Shown here piece after piece: positions 1-7,019 of a stretch of 14,484 bases of DNA. The stretch spans positions 1 to 14,484 of the forward strand of contig CAAEBS010000151.1 of the NCBI GenBank assembly GCA_900754175.1. Direction: 5' to 3'. The notes under the pieces are model-generated. The model was not told the origin of the DNA and did no database searches. It saw only the letters and a program-made list of their open reading frames with translations. The translations under genes and the position numbers were made by a program. The first letter of the stretch is position 1, and every line of letters begins with the position of its first letter. Source of the DNA: Clostridia bacterium. GTDB taxonomy: Bacteria; Bacillota; Clostridia; Oscillospirales; CAG-272.

Positions 1-42
1 AAAAGACAAGTCATAGGCGGCAAAAACGACCAAGATCGCACC

Positions 43-72
43 AAAAATGCCGGCTTCCCGACCGGCATTTTT
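43..72. terminator. Bidirectional intrinsic terminator, hairpin 1
   Basis: Perfect 11-bp inverted repeat (AAAAATGCCGG at 43-53, CCGGCATTTTT at 62-72) with an 8-base loop. The arms are A-rich outside and GC-rich inside, so the RNA has a U-run on either strand. It lies downstream of the minus-strand PHP gene ending at 141 and of any plus-strand gene entering from the left. One plus frame closes at a TAG at 14-16 and could be the tail of such a gene, but only four codons are visible, so no gene is called. Confidence 0.7.
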
Positions 73-74
73 GA

Positions 75-116
75 GGGGCTGTTAAAAACGTCGAGTTTTT
101 TAACAGCCCCTTTTTT
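75..116 (+). terminator. Intrinsic terminator, hairpin 2
   Basis: Perfect 14-bp stem (75-88 with 97-110), an 8-base loop, then six T at 111-116. The T-run follows the stem only on the plus strand, so this terminates rightward transcripts arriving from outside the window. Together with the hairpin at 43-72 it makes a tandem terminator between convergent genes. Confidence 0.8.
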
Positions 117-140
117 GAGTTTCTGTAAGAGAGCAGGGAT

Positions 141-1163
141 TCAGCACCAGCCCAGCTCTTCGGGGAAGAAGCCTCTGGTATCGGCGCTGTTTCCGGATTC
201 GTCGAACACCGACACCCGGACGTACCGGGCACGCTTGTCCACCTCCAGGTCGGCGCAGGTCAGGCAAGCGCCGTCCTCGGCGTGCACCCGCAGGGGGGAT
301 TTACTGCCGGTATAGACGTAAATATGTTTGGCGGGGGAACATTCGACGTGAAATTTTCTTCCGTCCGCCGAAACTGCGTGGAGCACGGGACCCCGGGAGG
401 CGTAGAAGTCTCCCTTTTCCATTGCCCGGATGATCGCCGGGTAGGTCAGCTCGTCCGCAAGGATATAAGTATATGCCCGAAAGGAATCCGATCCGGCGCT
501 TCCGTCGGGGGCGGTGTTGTGATTGTCGTCTCCGGCATGGCAGAAAATATGTTTGCCGGCAAGCAGCATCCGGTCGTACAGCGGGGCGTTATATTCCAGA
601 CCGTTTGACAGCCGGGAGCTTCCGTTGCAGATCTCCATGCTGAAGCAGTTTTGGTAGGAAAGGATGGTTTCCTCCGACTCCATCGACCAGTAGGGGTGGT
701 TGTACGAAACCAGATATCCGTTTTCCCGGGCGGTGTCGATGAATTCCTGAATATACGCCAGGTTGTACTCCCGTGTGCGCTCACTGCCGGCACGCTTCAG
801 CTCTTCCGGCGGGCGGGTGCGGTGAATGTATTTGGCATAGCTGGGATTGTAGCAGATGAAGGTTTCGTTTTCCGGTTCTTTTGCAAACAGATTCAGGTGG
901 ATTTCCGGCGAATACGGGTCGTAAACGGCGGAGGGATCCGGGCGGATATAGGCTTCATAGCCGGTCAGCATAAGAAAGTCCTTTTCCGCAAGGTTGCTGT
1001 GGTTGAAAGGAACTTCATGGTCGGTGATGGAGAGGACGGAATATCCGTGCGCACGGTACATTTCTTTCAGCTCCTGCGGGGTCTTGTGACCGTCCGACAG
1101 GACGCTGTGACAGTGCAGGTTGGCTTTGTATTGGTTCTTGGCTTTGGCGATCAGTTCGATCAT
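141..1163 (-). CDS. PHP-domain metal-dependent phosphoesterase
   Basis: A 340-residue cytoplasmic protein of the PHP superfamily, whose members hydrolyse phosphoesters with a bi- or trinuclear metal centre. Visible metal-ligand motifs are LHCHSVLSDG (His17, His19, Asp24), SITDHE (Asp48, His49), TGYEAY (Glu70), SYNHPYW (His156) and CHAGDDNHN (His210-His215). The last ~80 residues form a separate beta-rich tail (GPVLHAV, IYVYTG, ARYVRVSVFD) not needed for the PHP core. The start at MIELIAKAK is chosen because AAAAGGAG lies seven bases upstream; an ATG twelve codons earlier has no ribosome binding site. It has its own consensus promoter. No signal peptide or membrane segment is seen. The substrate is unknown: related proteins include nucleoside monophosphate or oligonucleotide phosphatases, and I cannot choose between these. 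Confidence 0.92.
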   Translation of the reverse strand: MIELIAKAKNQYKANLHCHSVLSDGHKTPQELKEMYRAHGYSVLSITDHEVPFNHSNLAEKDFLMLTGYEAYIRPDPSAVYDPYSPEIHLNLFAKEPENETFICYNPSYAKYIHRTRPPEELKRAGSERTREYNLAYIQEFIDTARENGYLVSYNHPYWSMESEETILSYQNCFSMEICNGSSRLSNGLEYNAPLYDRMLLAGKHIFCHAGDDNHNTAPDGSAGSDSFRAYTYILADELTYPAIIRAMEKGDFYASRGPVLHAVSADGRKFHVECSPAKHIYVYTGSKSPLRVHAEDGACLTCADLEVDKRARYVRVSVFDESGNSADTRGFFPEELGWC

Positions 1164-1169
1164 GGCAGG

Positions 1170-1177
1170 CTCCTTTT
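1170..1177 (-). promoter_or_regulatory. Ribosome binding site fixing the PHP start
   Basis: On the minus strand AAAAGGAG stands six to seven bases before ATG at 1163. It selects this ATG over an in-frame upstream ATG at 1199. Confidence 0.8.
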
Positions 1178-1204
1178 GTCTGTTCCGCTTGAAATACATT
1201 AAAA

Positions 1205-1233
1205 ATTATACAGTAAAGCGCAGGAAATGTCAA
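1205..1233 (-). promoter_or_regulatory. Consensus sigma-A promoter of the PHP gene
   Basis: On the minus strand TTGACA (1228-1233) and TATAAT (1205-1210) are separated by exactly 17 bases. The expected transcript starts near 1198, giving a short leader of about 35 bases. Both hexamers match consensus 6/6, which suggests strong, largely constitutive expression. Confidence 0.85.
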
Positions 1234-1311
1234 CCGGAAAATTCAGCGGATTCTGCAAAAAACTCAGATATTTACGCATTTTCGGGATGCCGCCCAGCGG
1301 TGGCGTTTTTT

Positions 1312-2010
1312 TCAGTCACGCAGACATTTCCGTTCCCATTCCCGCATAAAGGCAAGCTGTTCGTCGGTGTGGAACCAGTGCTCGCCGCCCTCCATCCGGG
1401 TGAGGCGGCAGGCGTTGTCTTTGGTAAAGCGGGTAAAGACGGTCTCCGGAATCAGAGCGTCCCGGGTGCCGTACAGGATATCGGTCTGTGGGCAGATTGC
1501 CGCCACGGGGTATTGCCTTGCGTAGCAGAGATATTTCCAGGAAAGCGTCTGCCCCGATGCGGTCGGGATTTCCGACGCTTCTTTCAGCTGTTGCTCGGTC
1601 ACACCGGCGCTCTGCATCATGCCGCCGATTATGTTTTCCATATCGAGCAGGGGAGAGACGAAGAGACATTTTTCGATTTTTTCTCTGGCAAATGCCAGCA
1701 GGGAAAAGTAAGCGCCGATGCTGTTGGCACGGATGCCGATCTGCCCGCAGCGCTCTTTCAGAAAGGCGAGGGCGTTGTGAAGCTCGGGGATGACGTCCCA
1801 CGGCAGAAATTCCGCCGCATCACTGCGCCCGCCGTGACCGGGCAGATCCACGCCCAGCACCTGCCAGCCAGCCGGTACGGCGACTTTGGCAAAGCGCCCG
1901 GCTTCTTCTTTGCAGCCGTACTGTCCGTGGACGAACAGAAAGGCTTTGCCGCACTCCTCTCCGTAGAGGACTGCCGGGGTTTCTTTTATCAGAAGTTCCT
2001 GTTTTTTCAT
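1312..2010 (-). CDS. Alpha/beta hydrolase-fold esterase/lipase-like protein
   Basis: A 232-residue cytoplasmic hydrolase with no signal peptide. The fold is shown by FLFVHGQYG (oxyanion-hole HG at residues 28-29), VLGVDLPGHG near 52-60, the nucleophile elbow ANSIGA (Ser97), YGTRDALIP (acid Asp184) and GGEHWFH (His211). The elbow has Ala at the first position where most families have Gly (A-x-S-x-G), an allowed variant. It follows the TetR gene with only three bases between stop and start and no Shine-Dalgarno sequence ahead of its ATG, so translation probably depends on the upstream gene. The pairing with TetR suggests a small inducible detoxification or ester-cleaving unit; the substrate is not deducible. 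The size fits compact monoacylglycerol-lipase or carboxylesterase types. Confidence 0.88.
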   Translation of the reverse strand: MKKQELLIKETPAVLYGEECGKAFLFVHGQYGCKEEAGRFAKVAVPAGWQVLGVDLPGHGGRSDAAEFLPWDVIPELHNALAFLKERCGQIGIRANSIGAYFSLLAFAREKIEKCLFVSPLLDMENIIGGMMQSAGVTEQQLKEASEIPTASGQTLSWKYLCYARQYPVAAICPQTDILYGTRDALIPETVFTRFTKDNACRLTRMEGGEHWFHTDEQLAFMREWERKCLRD

Positions 2011-2013
2011 ATT

Positions 2014-2643
2014 TTACGTTTTGGATTGCGGGACGCCGGAAAAGCCCTCGGGTGCCCATGTGTCGGAAAGTTTTTTCAGGTAAGCCTCCCATGCGCCCAC
2101 GGCAGCGCTTTTGTCCCCGGCGCCGTCGTATACGCCGTAAAAGAGGAACATGGCGCCGTAAAGCATTGCCGCACGTTCGGCGGCATCCGGCAGGTTCCGG
2201 GCGCCGAAAAGGTCGGTCAGATAGCCGAGCGGACCGCTGACCAGATACTGCTGATAAAGCCGGCTCATCTCTTCGCTACGGAACTGCTCCAGCGTCAGCA
2301 TTTTGCGGAATGCGGCGGGGAACTCCTCCTGCGTCCAGTAGTGAAACTGCGCCTGGCTGAAGCGCAGGATCTGACCGACGTCCGCATCCCGGTAGGCTTG
2401 CTCTGCCGTGGGGGAGAGAACCTCGGTGGGAAGCTCGTATTGCAGGGCACGCTCGGCGTCGAGCCGTTCCATCCGGGCAACGATTGCATCAAAGATCGCC
2501 CGCTTGTTCCGGTAGTGCCGGTAAAGCGCCCCCTTGGTCATGCCCAGCCGTCCGGCGATGTCGCTGACCGACACGGCGTCGTAGCCGCTTTGCGCAAAGA
2601 GGGAAAGCGAGGTCAGCAGGATATTTTCCTTTGTGTCACGCAT
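2014..2643 (-). CDS. TetR/AcrR-family transcriptional regulator
   Basis: A 209-residue dimeric repressor type. The N-terminal helix-turn-helix covers about residues 7-53: ILLTSLSLFAQSGYDAVS, then VSDIAGRLGMTKGALYRHYRNKRAIFD in two typical blocks, the hallmark TetR DNA-binding pattern. The C-terminal helical part (about 60-209) would be the ligand-binding and dimer domain and is not recognisable by sequence. The start at MRDTKENIL is supported by an AAAAGGA element eleven bases upstream. It is the first gene of a two-gene operon with the hydrolase ending at 1312, the usual layout for a self-regulated operon. A candidate operator covers the start point of its promoter. The ligand is unknown. 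Confidence 0.93.
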   Translation of the reverse strand: MRDTKENILLTSLSLFAQSGYDAVSVSDIAGRLGMTKGALYRHYRNKRAIFDAIVARMERLDAERALQYELPTEVLSPTAEQAYRDADVGQILRFSQAQFHYWTQEEFPAAFRKMLTLEQFRSEEMSRLYQQYLVSGPLGYLTDLFGARNLPDAAERAAMLYGAMFLFYGVYDGAGDKSAAVGAWEAYLKKLSDTWAPEGFSGVPQSKT

Positions 2644-2674
2644 GAGATTTTTTCCTTTTCGGGTGAATGGTAGT

Positions 2675-2683
2675 TTACGGTAA
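2675..2683. promoter_or_regulatory. Possible TetR operator
   Basis: The 9-base inverted repeat TTACGGTAA lies directly downstream of the -10 element of the tetR promoter, at the transcription start, where an autorepressor would block initiation. Only four base pairs per arm are symmetric, so this is a weak candidate. Confidence 0.3.
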
Positions 2684-2684
2684 T

Positions 2685-2713
2685 ATTATAGCAAATGCGT
2701 GAATTTTTGTCAA
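2685..2713 (-). promoter_or_regulatory. Consensus sigma-A promoter of the tetR-hydrolase operon
   Basis: On the minus strand TTGACA (2708-2713), 17 bases, TATAAT (2685-2690). Both hexamers are perfect. The leader to the tetR start is about 35 bases. Confidence 0.88.
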
Positions 2714-2722
2714 GGGAGGGCG

Positions 2723-2764
2723 AAAAAAACGGGTGCGCCGGAGACGGAAAACGTCCGGCGCACC
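2723..2764 (-). terminator. Intrinsic terminator of the second PHP gene
   Basis: Perfect 11-bp GC-rich stem (2732-2742 with 2754-2764), an 11-base loop and, read on the minus strand, seven U from 2729 down to 2723. It begins about 12 bases after the PHP stop codon and isolates that gene from the tetR promoter just beyond. Confidence 0.9.
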
Positions 2765-2775
2765 GAAAGGTGTAT

Positions 2776-3570
2776 TCAGATTTTCAGAAAGTCGTCCTCG
2801 GTGATCCCGCAGATGTCAAGGAAGTTTTCCACCAGGCGGAGCTTGCGGTCGTCCCGGTAGTCGTGGCTGTCGGAGCCGTAGGTAAAGGTACAGCCGCACT
2901 TTTTGGCGATCGTATAGATCCGGACGTATTCGCACCGGGGAATCTGTTCCTCCGGCTGGTACACGATACAGCTTCCGTTGACCTCTATGGCAATGCCTTT
3001 TTCCTTTGCGGCGGAAAACGCCTCATAGAAATAGCTGTCCGGGATAAAGGACTGCACCTCGTTGTAAATGCTGTATTTTGTCCCGGGGACAAAGGGGTGA
3101 GCAATGGAAGTGAAGTGCGCCGAGAGGGGATGATTGACCACGGCAAGAAAGCTGTCCATAAGGAATTTTGCGTGCCTTGCATGGTCGGCGGCGTATTCCT
3201 GCGGCATAACGCATTTCATGTGCGTGTGGGAATGGGGCACCAGAATGTATTCAAAGTGGTGAAAATTCTCCTCGGCGAGGCAGAGCTTGCCCTCGTAGGT
3301 GAATTCGGTCTCACAGCCGAAAAGGATGCGGATGCCGTTTATCTCGTGTCTGCCGTTCAGCTCCTCTTTCAGCTTCAGAACGTGTTCGACGTTCTGCGGC
3401 GCATACCAGTTGGAGGCGCCGGGAACGGCGCTGTCCCAGAGGTGATTGGAAAAGCCGAGCGTTTTGAGGTGCAGGGGAAGGGCACGCTCGATGTAGGCGT
3501 CCAGCGTTGCTTCACGGCTTGCGCAGGAGGACAGGTTGGTATGAATATGAAGGTCGGATGTGATTTTCAT
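2776..3570 (-). CDS. PHP-domain phosphatase, histidinol-phosphatase (HisJ/HisK) type
   Basis: A 264-residue cytoplasmic PHP phosphoesterase close in length to histidinol-phosphate phosphatases of Firmicutes. Motifs in order: DLHIHTNLS (His8, His10), GFSNHLW (His43), FGCETEF (Glu87/Glu89), LVPHSHTHM (His113-His117), SIAHPF (His158) and YGSDSHD (Asp234, His236), so the metal site looks complete. No other his gene is nearby, so a role in histidine synthesis is not supported by context. The start is chosen by family alignment (families begin a few residues before the HxH motif). An upstream in-frame ATG at 3651 would add 27 unlike residues and sits in the U-run of the preceding terminator. Neither start has a good ribosome binding site, so the start is less certain than the gene. 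Confidence 0.88.
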   Translation of the reverse strand: MKITSDLHIHTNLSSCASREATLDAYIERALPLHLKTLGFSNHLWDSAVPGASNWYAPQNVEHVLKLKEELNGRHEINGIRILFGCETEFTYEGKLCLAEENFHHFEYILVPHSHTHMKCVMPQEYAADHARHAKFLMDSFLAVVNHPLSAHFTSIAHPFVPGTKYSIYNEVQSFIPDSYFYEAFSAAKEKGIAIEVNGSCIVYQPEEQIPRCEYVRIYTIAKKCGCTFTYGSDSHDYRDDRKLRLVENFLDICGITEDDFLKI

Positions 3571-3655
3571 TTTTGCCGCAGTACAGCCTTCACCGTCCGG
3601 ATTGCTCCGGCAGGGAAGTGGTCGTACCCTTTCTTCAGAATTGGATTTCATATTT

Positions 3656-3694
3656 TTTTAAAAAGGGCATGAAAGGCAGTTTCCTCTCATGCCC
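3656..3694 (-). terminator. Terminator of the lipoprotein operon
   Basis: A 12-bp stem with one G-U pair (3665-3676 with 3683-3694) and a 6-base loop, followed on the minus strand by five U and then A's. It starts about 20 bases after the stop of the discoidin lipoprotein gene and ends the three-gene operon. Confidence 0.82.
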
Positions 3695-3715
3695 GGATGT
3701 TATTTGGATTTGGCT

Positions 3716-5245
3716 TTAATTGCCGGAGACACCCTTGATCTCTACGGTGCCCAGCGTCCAGTAGTACTTATAGAAGCCCTCGCCCTGTACCAGACGGATG
3801 TACCGGTATGCGGTGTCGTCGTCTATGGTAAGGGTGATGCTTTTACCGCTTCCGTACAGACTTGAAGCACCGGGAAGTGTAGCGATCTTGACCCAGTTCT
3901 CTCCGTCAACCGACGCTTCGAAATAGGAAGTTCTTACACGTTCCGCATAAGAGTTGGGGCAGTAGTAGATGATCTGTGTAATGACGGTAGGACCTGCCAT
4001 CTCACCGGAGATCCAGTAGATCTCACGGACAGTAAGATCCCTATGTTCCTTATTCGTCCATTGTGTGGTCTTGTCGCTGGTGTCCCAGATGCTTTCCGGT
4101 CCGATGTCGGTGGTATGGGGATCCAGGTGAGAATCCTTATAAGTGACCGATACCGTGGCGGCGTCCACGTACTTTCTCGGCAGTTCGGCGGCGTCCTCTT
4201 CCGATTCGATACCGTAGATGAGAACCGAGTTCAGCGTCCAATCATACTCTGCAAGGCTTTCTTTCTGAACCAGACGGATGAAGCTGTACTGCGTGGTGTC
4301 GTTCAGATAGATCGTGCGCTCCAGGGTTTCTTCGGTGCCGATGTCCTCAATGGTGTAGAGGTCTGTCCAGGTTTTGCCGTCGGTGGACGCCTGAACCTTG
4401 GTGCCTCTCGGACGCCGGTTGGTGCCCCAGAGCTTTACGGTGATGGCACGGATCTCGGTCTTCTTGGTCATGGTGCTGATCAGGAAGTTCGGCGATCCGG
4501 CAGAAGATTTGCCGGCGGTCCAGGAATTTTCGTTGTCCAGGAATACGTCCTCGCAGTTGCCGCTGCTGGTGGAGGTGGCAATGTACTTGGTCATGGCGAT
4601 CAGCGTGCTTCCGTCTGTTTCTTCCACGATATTTTCAAGTTTGCCGCCCTCGCCGCTGCGGGCAATGCCCATGATCTGTACGGTGCGGAATGCAAATTCC
4701 TCGGTGCGGTGCTCGTCTGCCTGACGGACACGGATGTACAGGTAAGCGGTGTCGTCCGAAACGTTCAGGGTGTAGGTCTTACCGGAGGTGATAGCACTGC
4801 CGAGCTGTTTGAGGGTGACCCAGTTCACGCCGTCGGTCGAGCCGTCAATGGTAGCGCTCGCCATAGCAGTCTGCTTTTTGGTCGGGGCGGTCAGAATCAA
4901 CTGTGTGACGACCGTGGGGGAAGAGAAGGTAGCGTAGATAGCATGGCAAACGGGGGTTCCGGCTTCGCCGGTAATGGAAACCTCTGCACCGGCTTCTGCC
5001 GCAAACGCAGCTTTTACGTCGCCGGTAAGTCCGGTGCTTCCCTTGGCGTCGGCAACCGTGATAACCGTGGAATCTTCCTCGGGCTTTTCGGAGGAGTCGC
5101 CCGGCTTTTCATTGCTTGCCGTGGTGACGTCGGAGGTATCGGCGGAGGTGTCGGAGGGCTGGTCCTTTTTGTCGCAGGCGCTGAAAACGCTTGCGCAGGT
5201 GATGAGTGCCAGTAAAAGGGCGATCAGTCTGGTTTGTTTTTTCAT
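3716..5245 (-). CDS. Surface lipoprotein with three discoidin (F5/8 type C)-like modules
   Basis: A 509-residue exported lipoprotein. Lys-rich start, hydrophobic segment and lipobox VFSAC put the lipidated Cys at 24. Residues 25-60 are a Ser/Thr/Asp/Glu linker that would carry the domains away from the membrane. Three beta-sandwich modules follow at about 61-195, 205-346 and 358-506. Each has the same signature: S-[TV]-D-G-x-x-W (136-142, 288-294, 446-452) and then a D-[DT]-T-x-[YQ] stretch with a Y-[IF]-R-[LV] strand. Such modules usually bind carbohydrate. No catalytic domain is present. The start is fixed by AGGAG ten bases upstream. It is the last gene of the operon, 21 bases after the EEP gene. 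Family membership rests on fold-type motifs seen by eye; the ligand is unknown. Confidence 0.9.
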   Translation of the reverse strand: MKKQTRLIALLLALITCASVFSACDKKDQPSDTSADTSDVTTASNEKPGDSSEKPEEDSTVITVADAKGSTGLTGDVKAAFAAEAGAEVSITGEAGTPVCHAIYATFSSPTVVTQLILTAPTKKQTAMASATIDGSTDGVNWVTLKQLGSAITSGKTYTLNVSDDTAYLYIRVRQADEHRTEEFAFRTVQIMGIARSGEGGKLENIVEETDGSTLIAMTKYIATSTSSGNCEDVFLDNENSWTAGKSSAGSPNFLISTMTKKTEIRAITVKLWGTNRRPRGTKVQASTDGKTWTDLYTIEDIGTEETLERTIYLNDTTQYSFIRLVQKESLAEYDWTLNSVLIYGIESEEDAAELPRKYVDAATVSVTYKDSHLDPHTTDIGPESIWDTSDKTTQWTNKEHRDLTVREIYWISGEMAGPTVITQIIYYCPNSYAERVRTSYFEASVDGENWVKIATLPGASSLYGSGKSITLTIDDDTAYRYIRLVQGEGFYKYYWTLGTVEIKGVSGN

Positions 5246-5266
5246 GTTGTTTTTCTCCTGTCTGTA

Positions 5267-7000
5267 TTATTTGAATTTGATATCGGCATAGAGCCATGCG
5301 TGGTCAGAACCGTAGATTTGCTCGTTATACATCATAGTTTCAAATTTCAGTACTTCGGTGTCCTTGGAGGTGGCGGTGATATGGTCGCAGGAGCCGGCAG
5401 AGGAGGTGTTCTTTGCCCAGTCGTGCCAGGAGCCTTCCTTGTTGACCCGTTCCTTGGCGGCGTACATACAGTCCACACTGTCGATGGCGGGCAAGTACTG
5501 CTTGAACGCCTTGGACCATTCGTTGCTGTTGAAGTCACCGGTGGTGAATACCGGGTATTTCTTTGCCATATCGTTTACGAAAGCGGTGAGTTCTGCCACC
5601 TGCTGCATGGTCTTTTCACTGTCCTGACCGTCCCAGTGGGTACTGACGAAGCAGAATTCCTTTCCGCTTGCATTGTCACGGAGGACCGCCCAGGTGATAC
5701 AGCGGCAACGGGCGTTGTTATATACACTGTAATAGGTCATGCCGGAATCTATCAGGGTAAGCAGGTCTTTGCGGTACATAATGGTGGAGAGCACGTATTC
5801 GGTTTTTGAATTCGGGTTTTTAAATTTCAGCACGTCCCATTTTTCAGGGTCTACCGAGGATTCAATCCCGTTGTACCAGCTGGGGCAGGCTTCCTGAAGT
5901 CCGAGGATAGTCGGCTCGTAGAAGTCCAGAGAGGCAAGGAAGATCTCCAGTCTGCGCTCAAATTCAAAGTCGCCGTTGTTGTTGTAGTTTTTCAGCTGTG
6001 CCTGGAGGTTGGTGGTGAAGATACGGAGGTTGGAGCCTTCCGCTCTCGACACGTCGTAGGGGTCATCGTAGTAGTTGCCGTCCAGCGCATAACCGTCGTC
6101 CAGCTTCAGCTTTTTCACGCCGTCGGTCAGAAGGTTCACCAGCTCGTCGTATATCTTGTAGAGCGAGTGCAGACCGCCGGTTTTTACGACCAGCTTCCGG
6201 TTGACCACACGGATGCACCAGGAGAGGGCGGCGGGCTTTTCCACCTGTGCGGATTCCGCACGGTTGGTGTCGCCGATGAGAATTTCATATTCTCCGGCTT
6301 CCTGCTCGGTGTCCTGTACGACTTTCAGATAACAGCCGGTTTTTTCGGCAAGGTTTTTTCTTACTTCCAGGGCGAGATCGTAAAACTTTTCGCCGGAATA
6401 AACGATAGTATAGCGGGTCATGGAAATTCCTCCGATGGTGCAGGGCGATATCTCATAGGTAGCAGGCGATTTGCTGACGCCCTCGCCGCTCATTACAAGA
6501 TTGCCGTCTGCATAGTTTGCAAATACGTTTTTTTCAAGCCACTGAATGGCAGAGGCGTATCCGCCGGCAGTGTGGGCGGCGATTACCAGGTTGGTGCCGT
6601 CGATGCGTACCCGGTAATCCTGGAAGTAAAGCTCCTCGTAAGCCTTGGAGGACGCCTCGTAATTGGTCTGTCCGATCAGGACTTTGCAGGTGTCGCCGTC
6701 GTGGGTTTCTCCGGCTTTGAGAAAGTCGTCGTGTTTCTCGAGCTTTACGCCGGTGGCGGAAAGAAAGCTGTCGCCAAAGCGGATAACGGCGTCCGCCTCC
6801 GCCTGGGTCGGCGTCTGCGGGTACACGATCTCGTAGGCGCTGGCGCCGTTTTCCAGAAGCCGGATCTGGATTTCTTCCGCAGGGGCGCCGGTTGCGGGTT
6901 GCGTATTGGAAGTGTCGGTGCTGTCCGGCGTTTTGTCAGAACAGGCAACGAAACATCCCAGGAGCAACAGGCACAGGAGAAGTCCGGTTAGTTTTTTCAT
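5267..7000 (-). CDS. Endonuclease/exonuclease/phosphatase-fold lipoprotein with duplicated N-terminal module
   Basis: A 577-residue exported lipoprotein; lipobox FVAC puts the lipidated Cys at 20, followed by a Ser/Thr/Pro linker. Residues about 45-175 and 185-310 look like two copies of one alpha/beta module (IVY..., [KE]-[VI]-LIG-[QD]-TN at 106-113 and 239-246, then a Gly-containing strand and a helix). This resembles the non-catalytic N-terminal domains of GH20/GH67 glycosidases. Residues 325-577 are an EEP hydrolase with a full active-site set: FTTNLQ (Asn331), LQEAC (Glu370), STHWD (His455), GDFNS (Asp489, Asn491), CDHI (539-540) and SDHAW (Asp566, His567). EEP enzymes cut phosphodiesters or phosphomonoesters (DNases, sphingomyelinases, inositol phosphatases). 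The substrate here is open. Start has AAAGGAG upstream; the gene lies 19 bases after the solute-binding protein gene. Confidence 0.9.
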   Translation of the reverse strand: MKKLTGLLLCLLLLGCFVACSDKTPDSTDTSNTQPATGAPAEEIQIRLLENGASAYEIVYPQTPTQAEADAVIRFGDSFLSATGVKLEKHDDFLKAGETHDGDTCKVLIGQTNYEASSKAYEELYFQDYRVRIDGTNLVIAAHTAGGYASAIQWLEKNVFANYADGNLVMSGEGVSKSPATYEISPCTIGGISMTRYTIVYSGEKFYDLALEVRKNLAEKTGCYLKVVQDTEQEAGEYEILIGDTNRAESAQVEKPAALSWCIRVVNRKLVVKTGGLHSLYKIYDELVNLLTDGVKKLKLDDGYALDGNYYDDPYDVSRAEGSNLRIFTTNLQAQLKNYNNNGDFEFERRLEIFLASLDFYEPTILGLQEACPSWYNGIESSVDPEKWDVLKFKNPNSKTEYVLSTIMYRKDLLTLIDSGMTYYSVYNNARCRCITWAVLRDNASGKEFCFVSTHWDGQDSEKTMQQVAELTAFVNDMAKKYPVFTTGDFNSNEWSKAFKQYLPAIDSVDCMYAAKERVNKEGSWHDWAKNTSSAGSCDHITATSKDTEVLKFETMMYNEQIYGSDHAWLYADIKFK

Positions 7001-7019
7001 TTTATCGTCTCCTTTCGTA

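Noticed and set aside
1..40. Possible C-terminal codons of a plus-strand gene ending at 14-16
   Set aside because: Only four codons are visible before the window edge; the terminators to the right make it plausible but there is not enough to call a gene.
1289..1312. Hairpin GCCGCC-CAGC-GGTGGC followed by seven T on the plus strand
   Set aside because: No plus-strand gene precedes it. Read on the minus strand, where the hydrolase gene ends, it has no U-run, so it cannot be the hydrolase terminator. The tetR-hydrolase transcript may run into the first PHP gene.
1120..2673. Long plus-strand open frame (517 codons) opposite the hydrolase and TetR genes
   Set aside because: It is antisense to two well-recognised genes, crosses their promoter and stop regions, and has Gly/Phe/Val-rich content with no domain; it is an open frame created by codon bias on the other strand.
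3571..3651. 27-residue N-terminal extension of the second PHP protein
   Set aside because: Its ATG has no ribosome binding site and lies at the end of the preceding operon's terminator. Family members begin just before the HxH motif. It is kept only as an alternative start.
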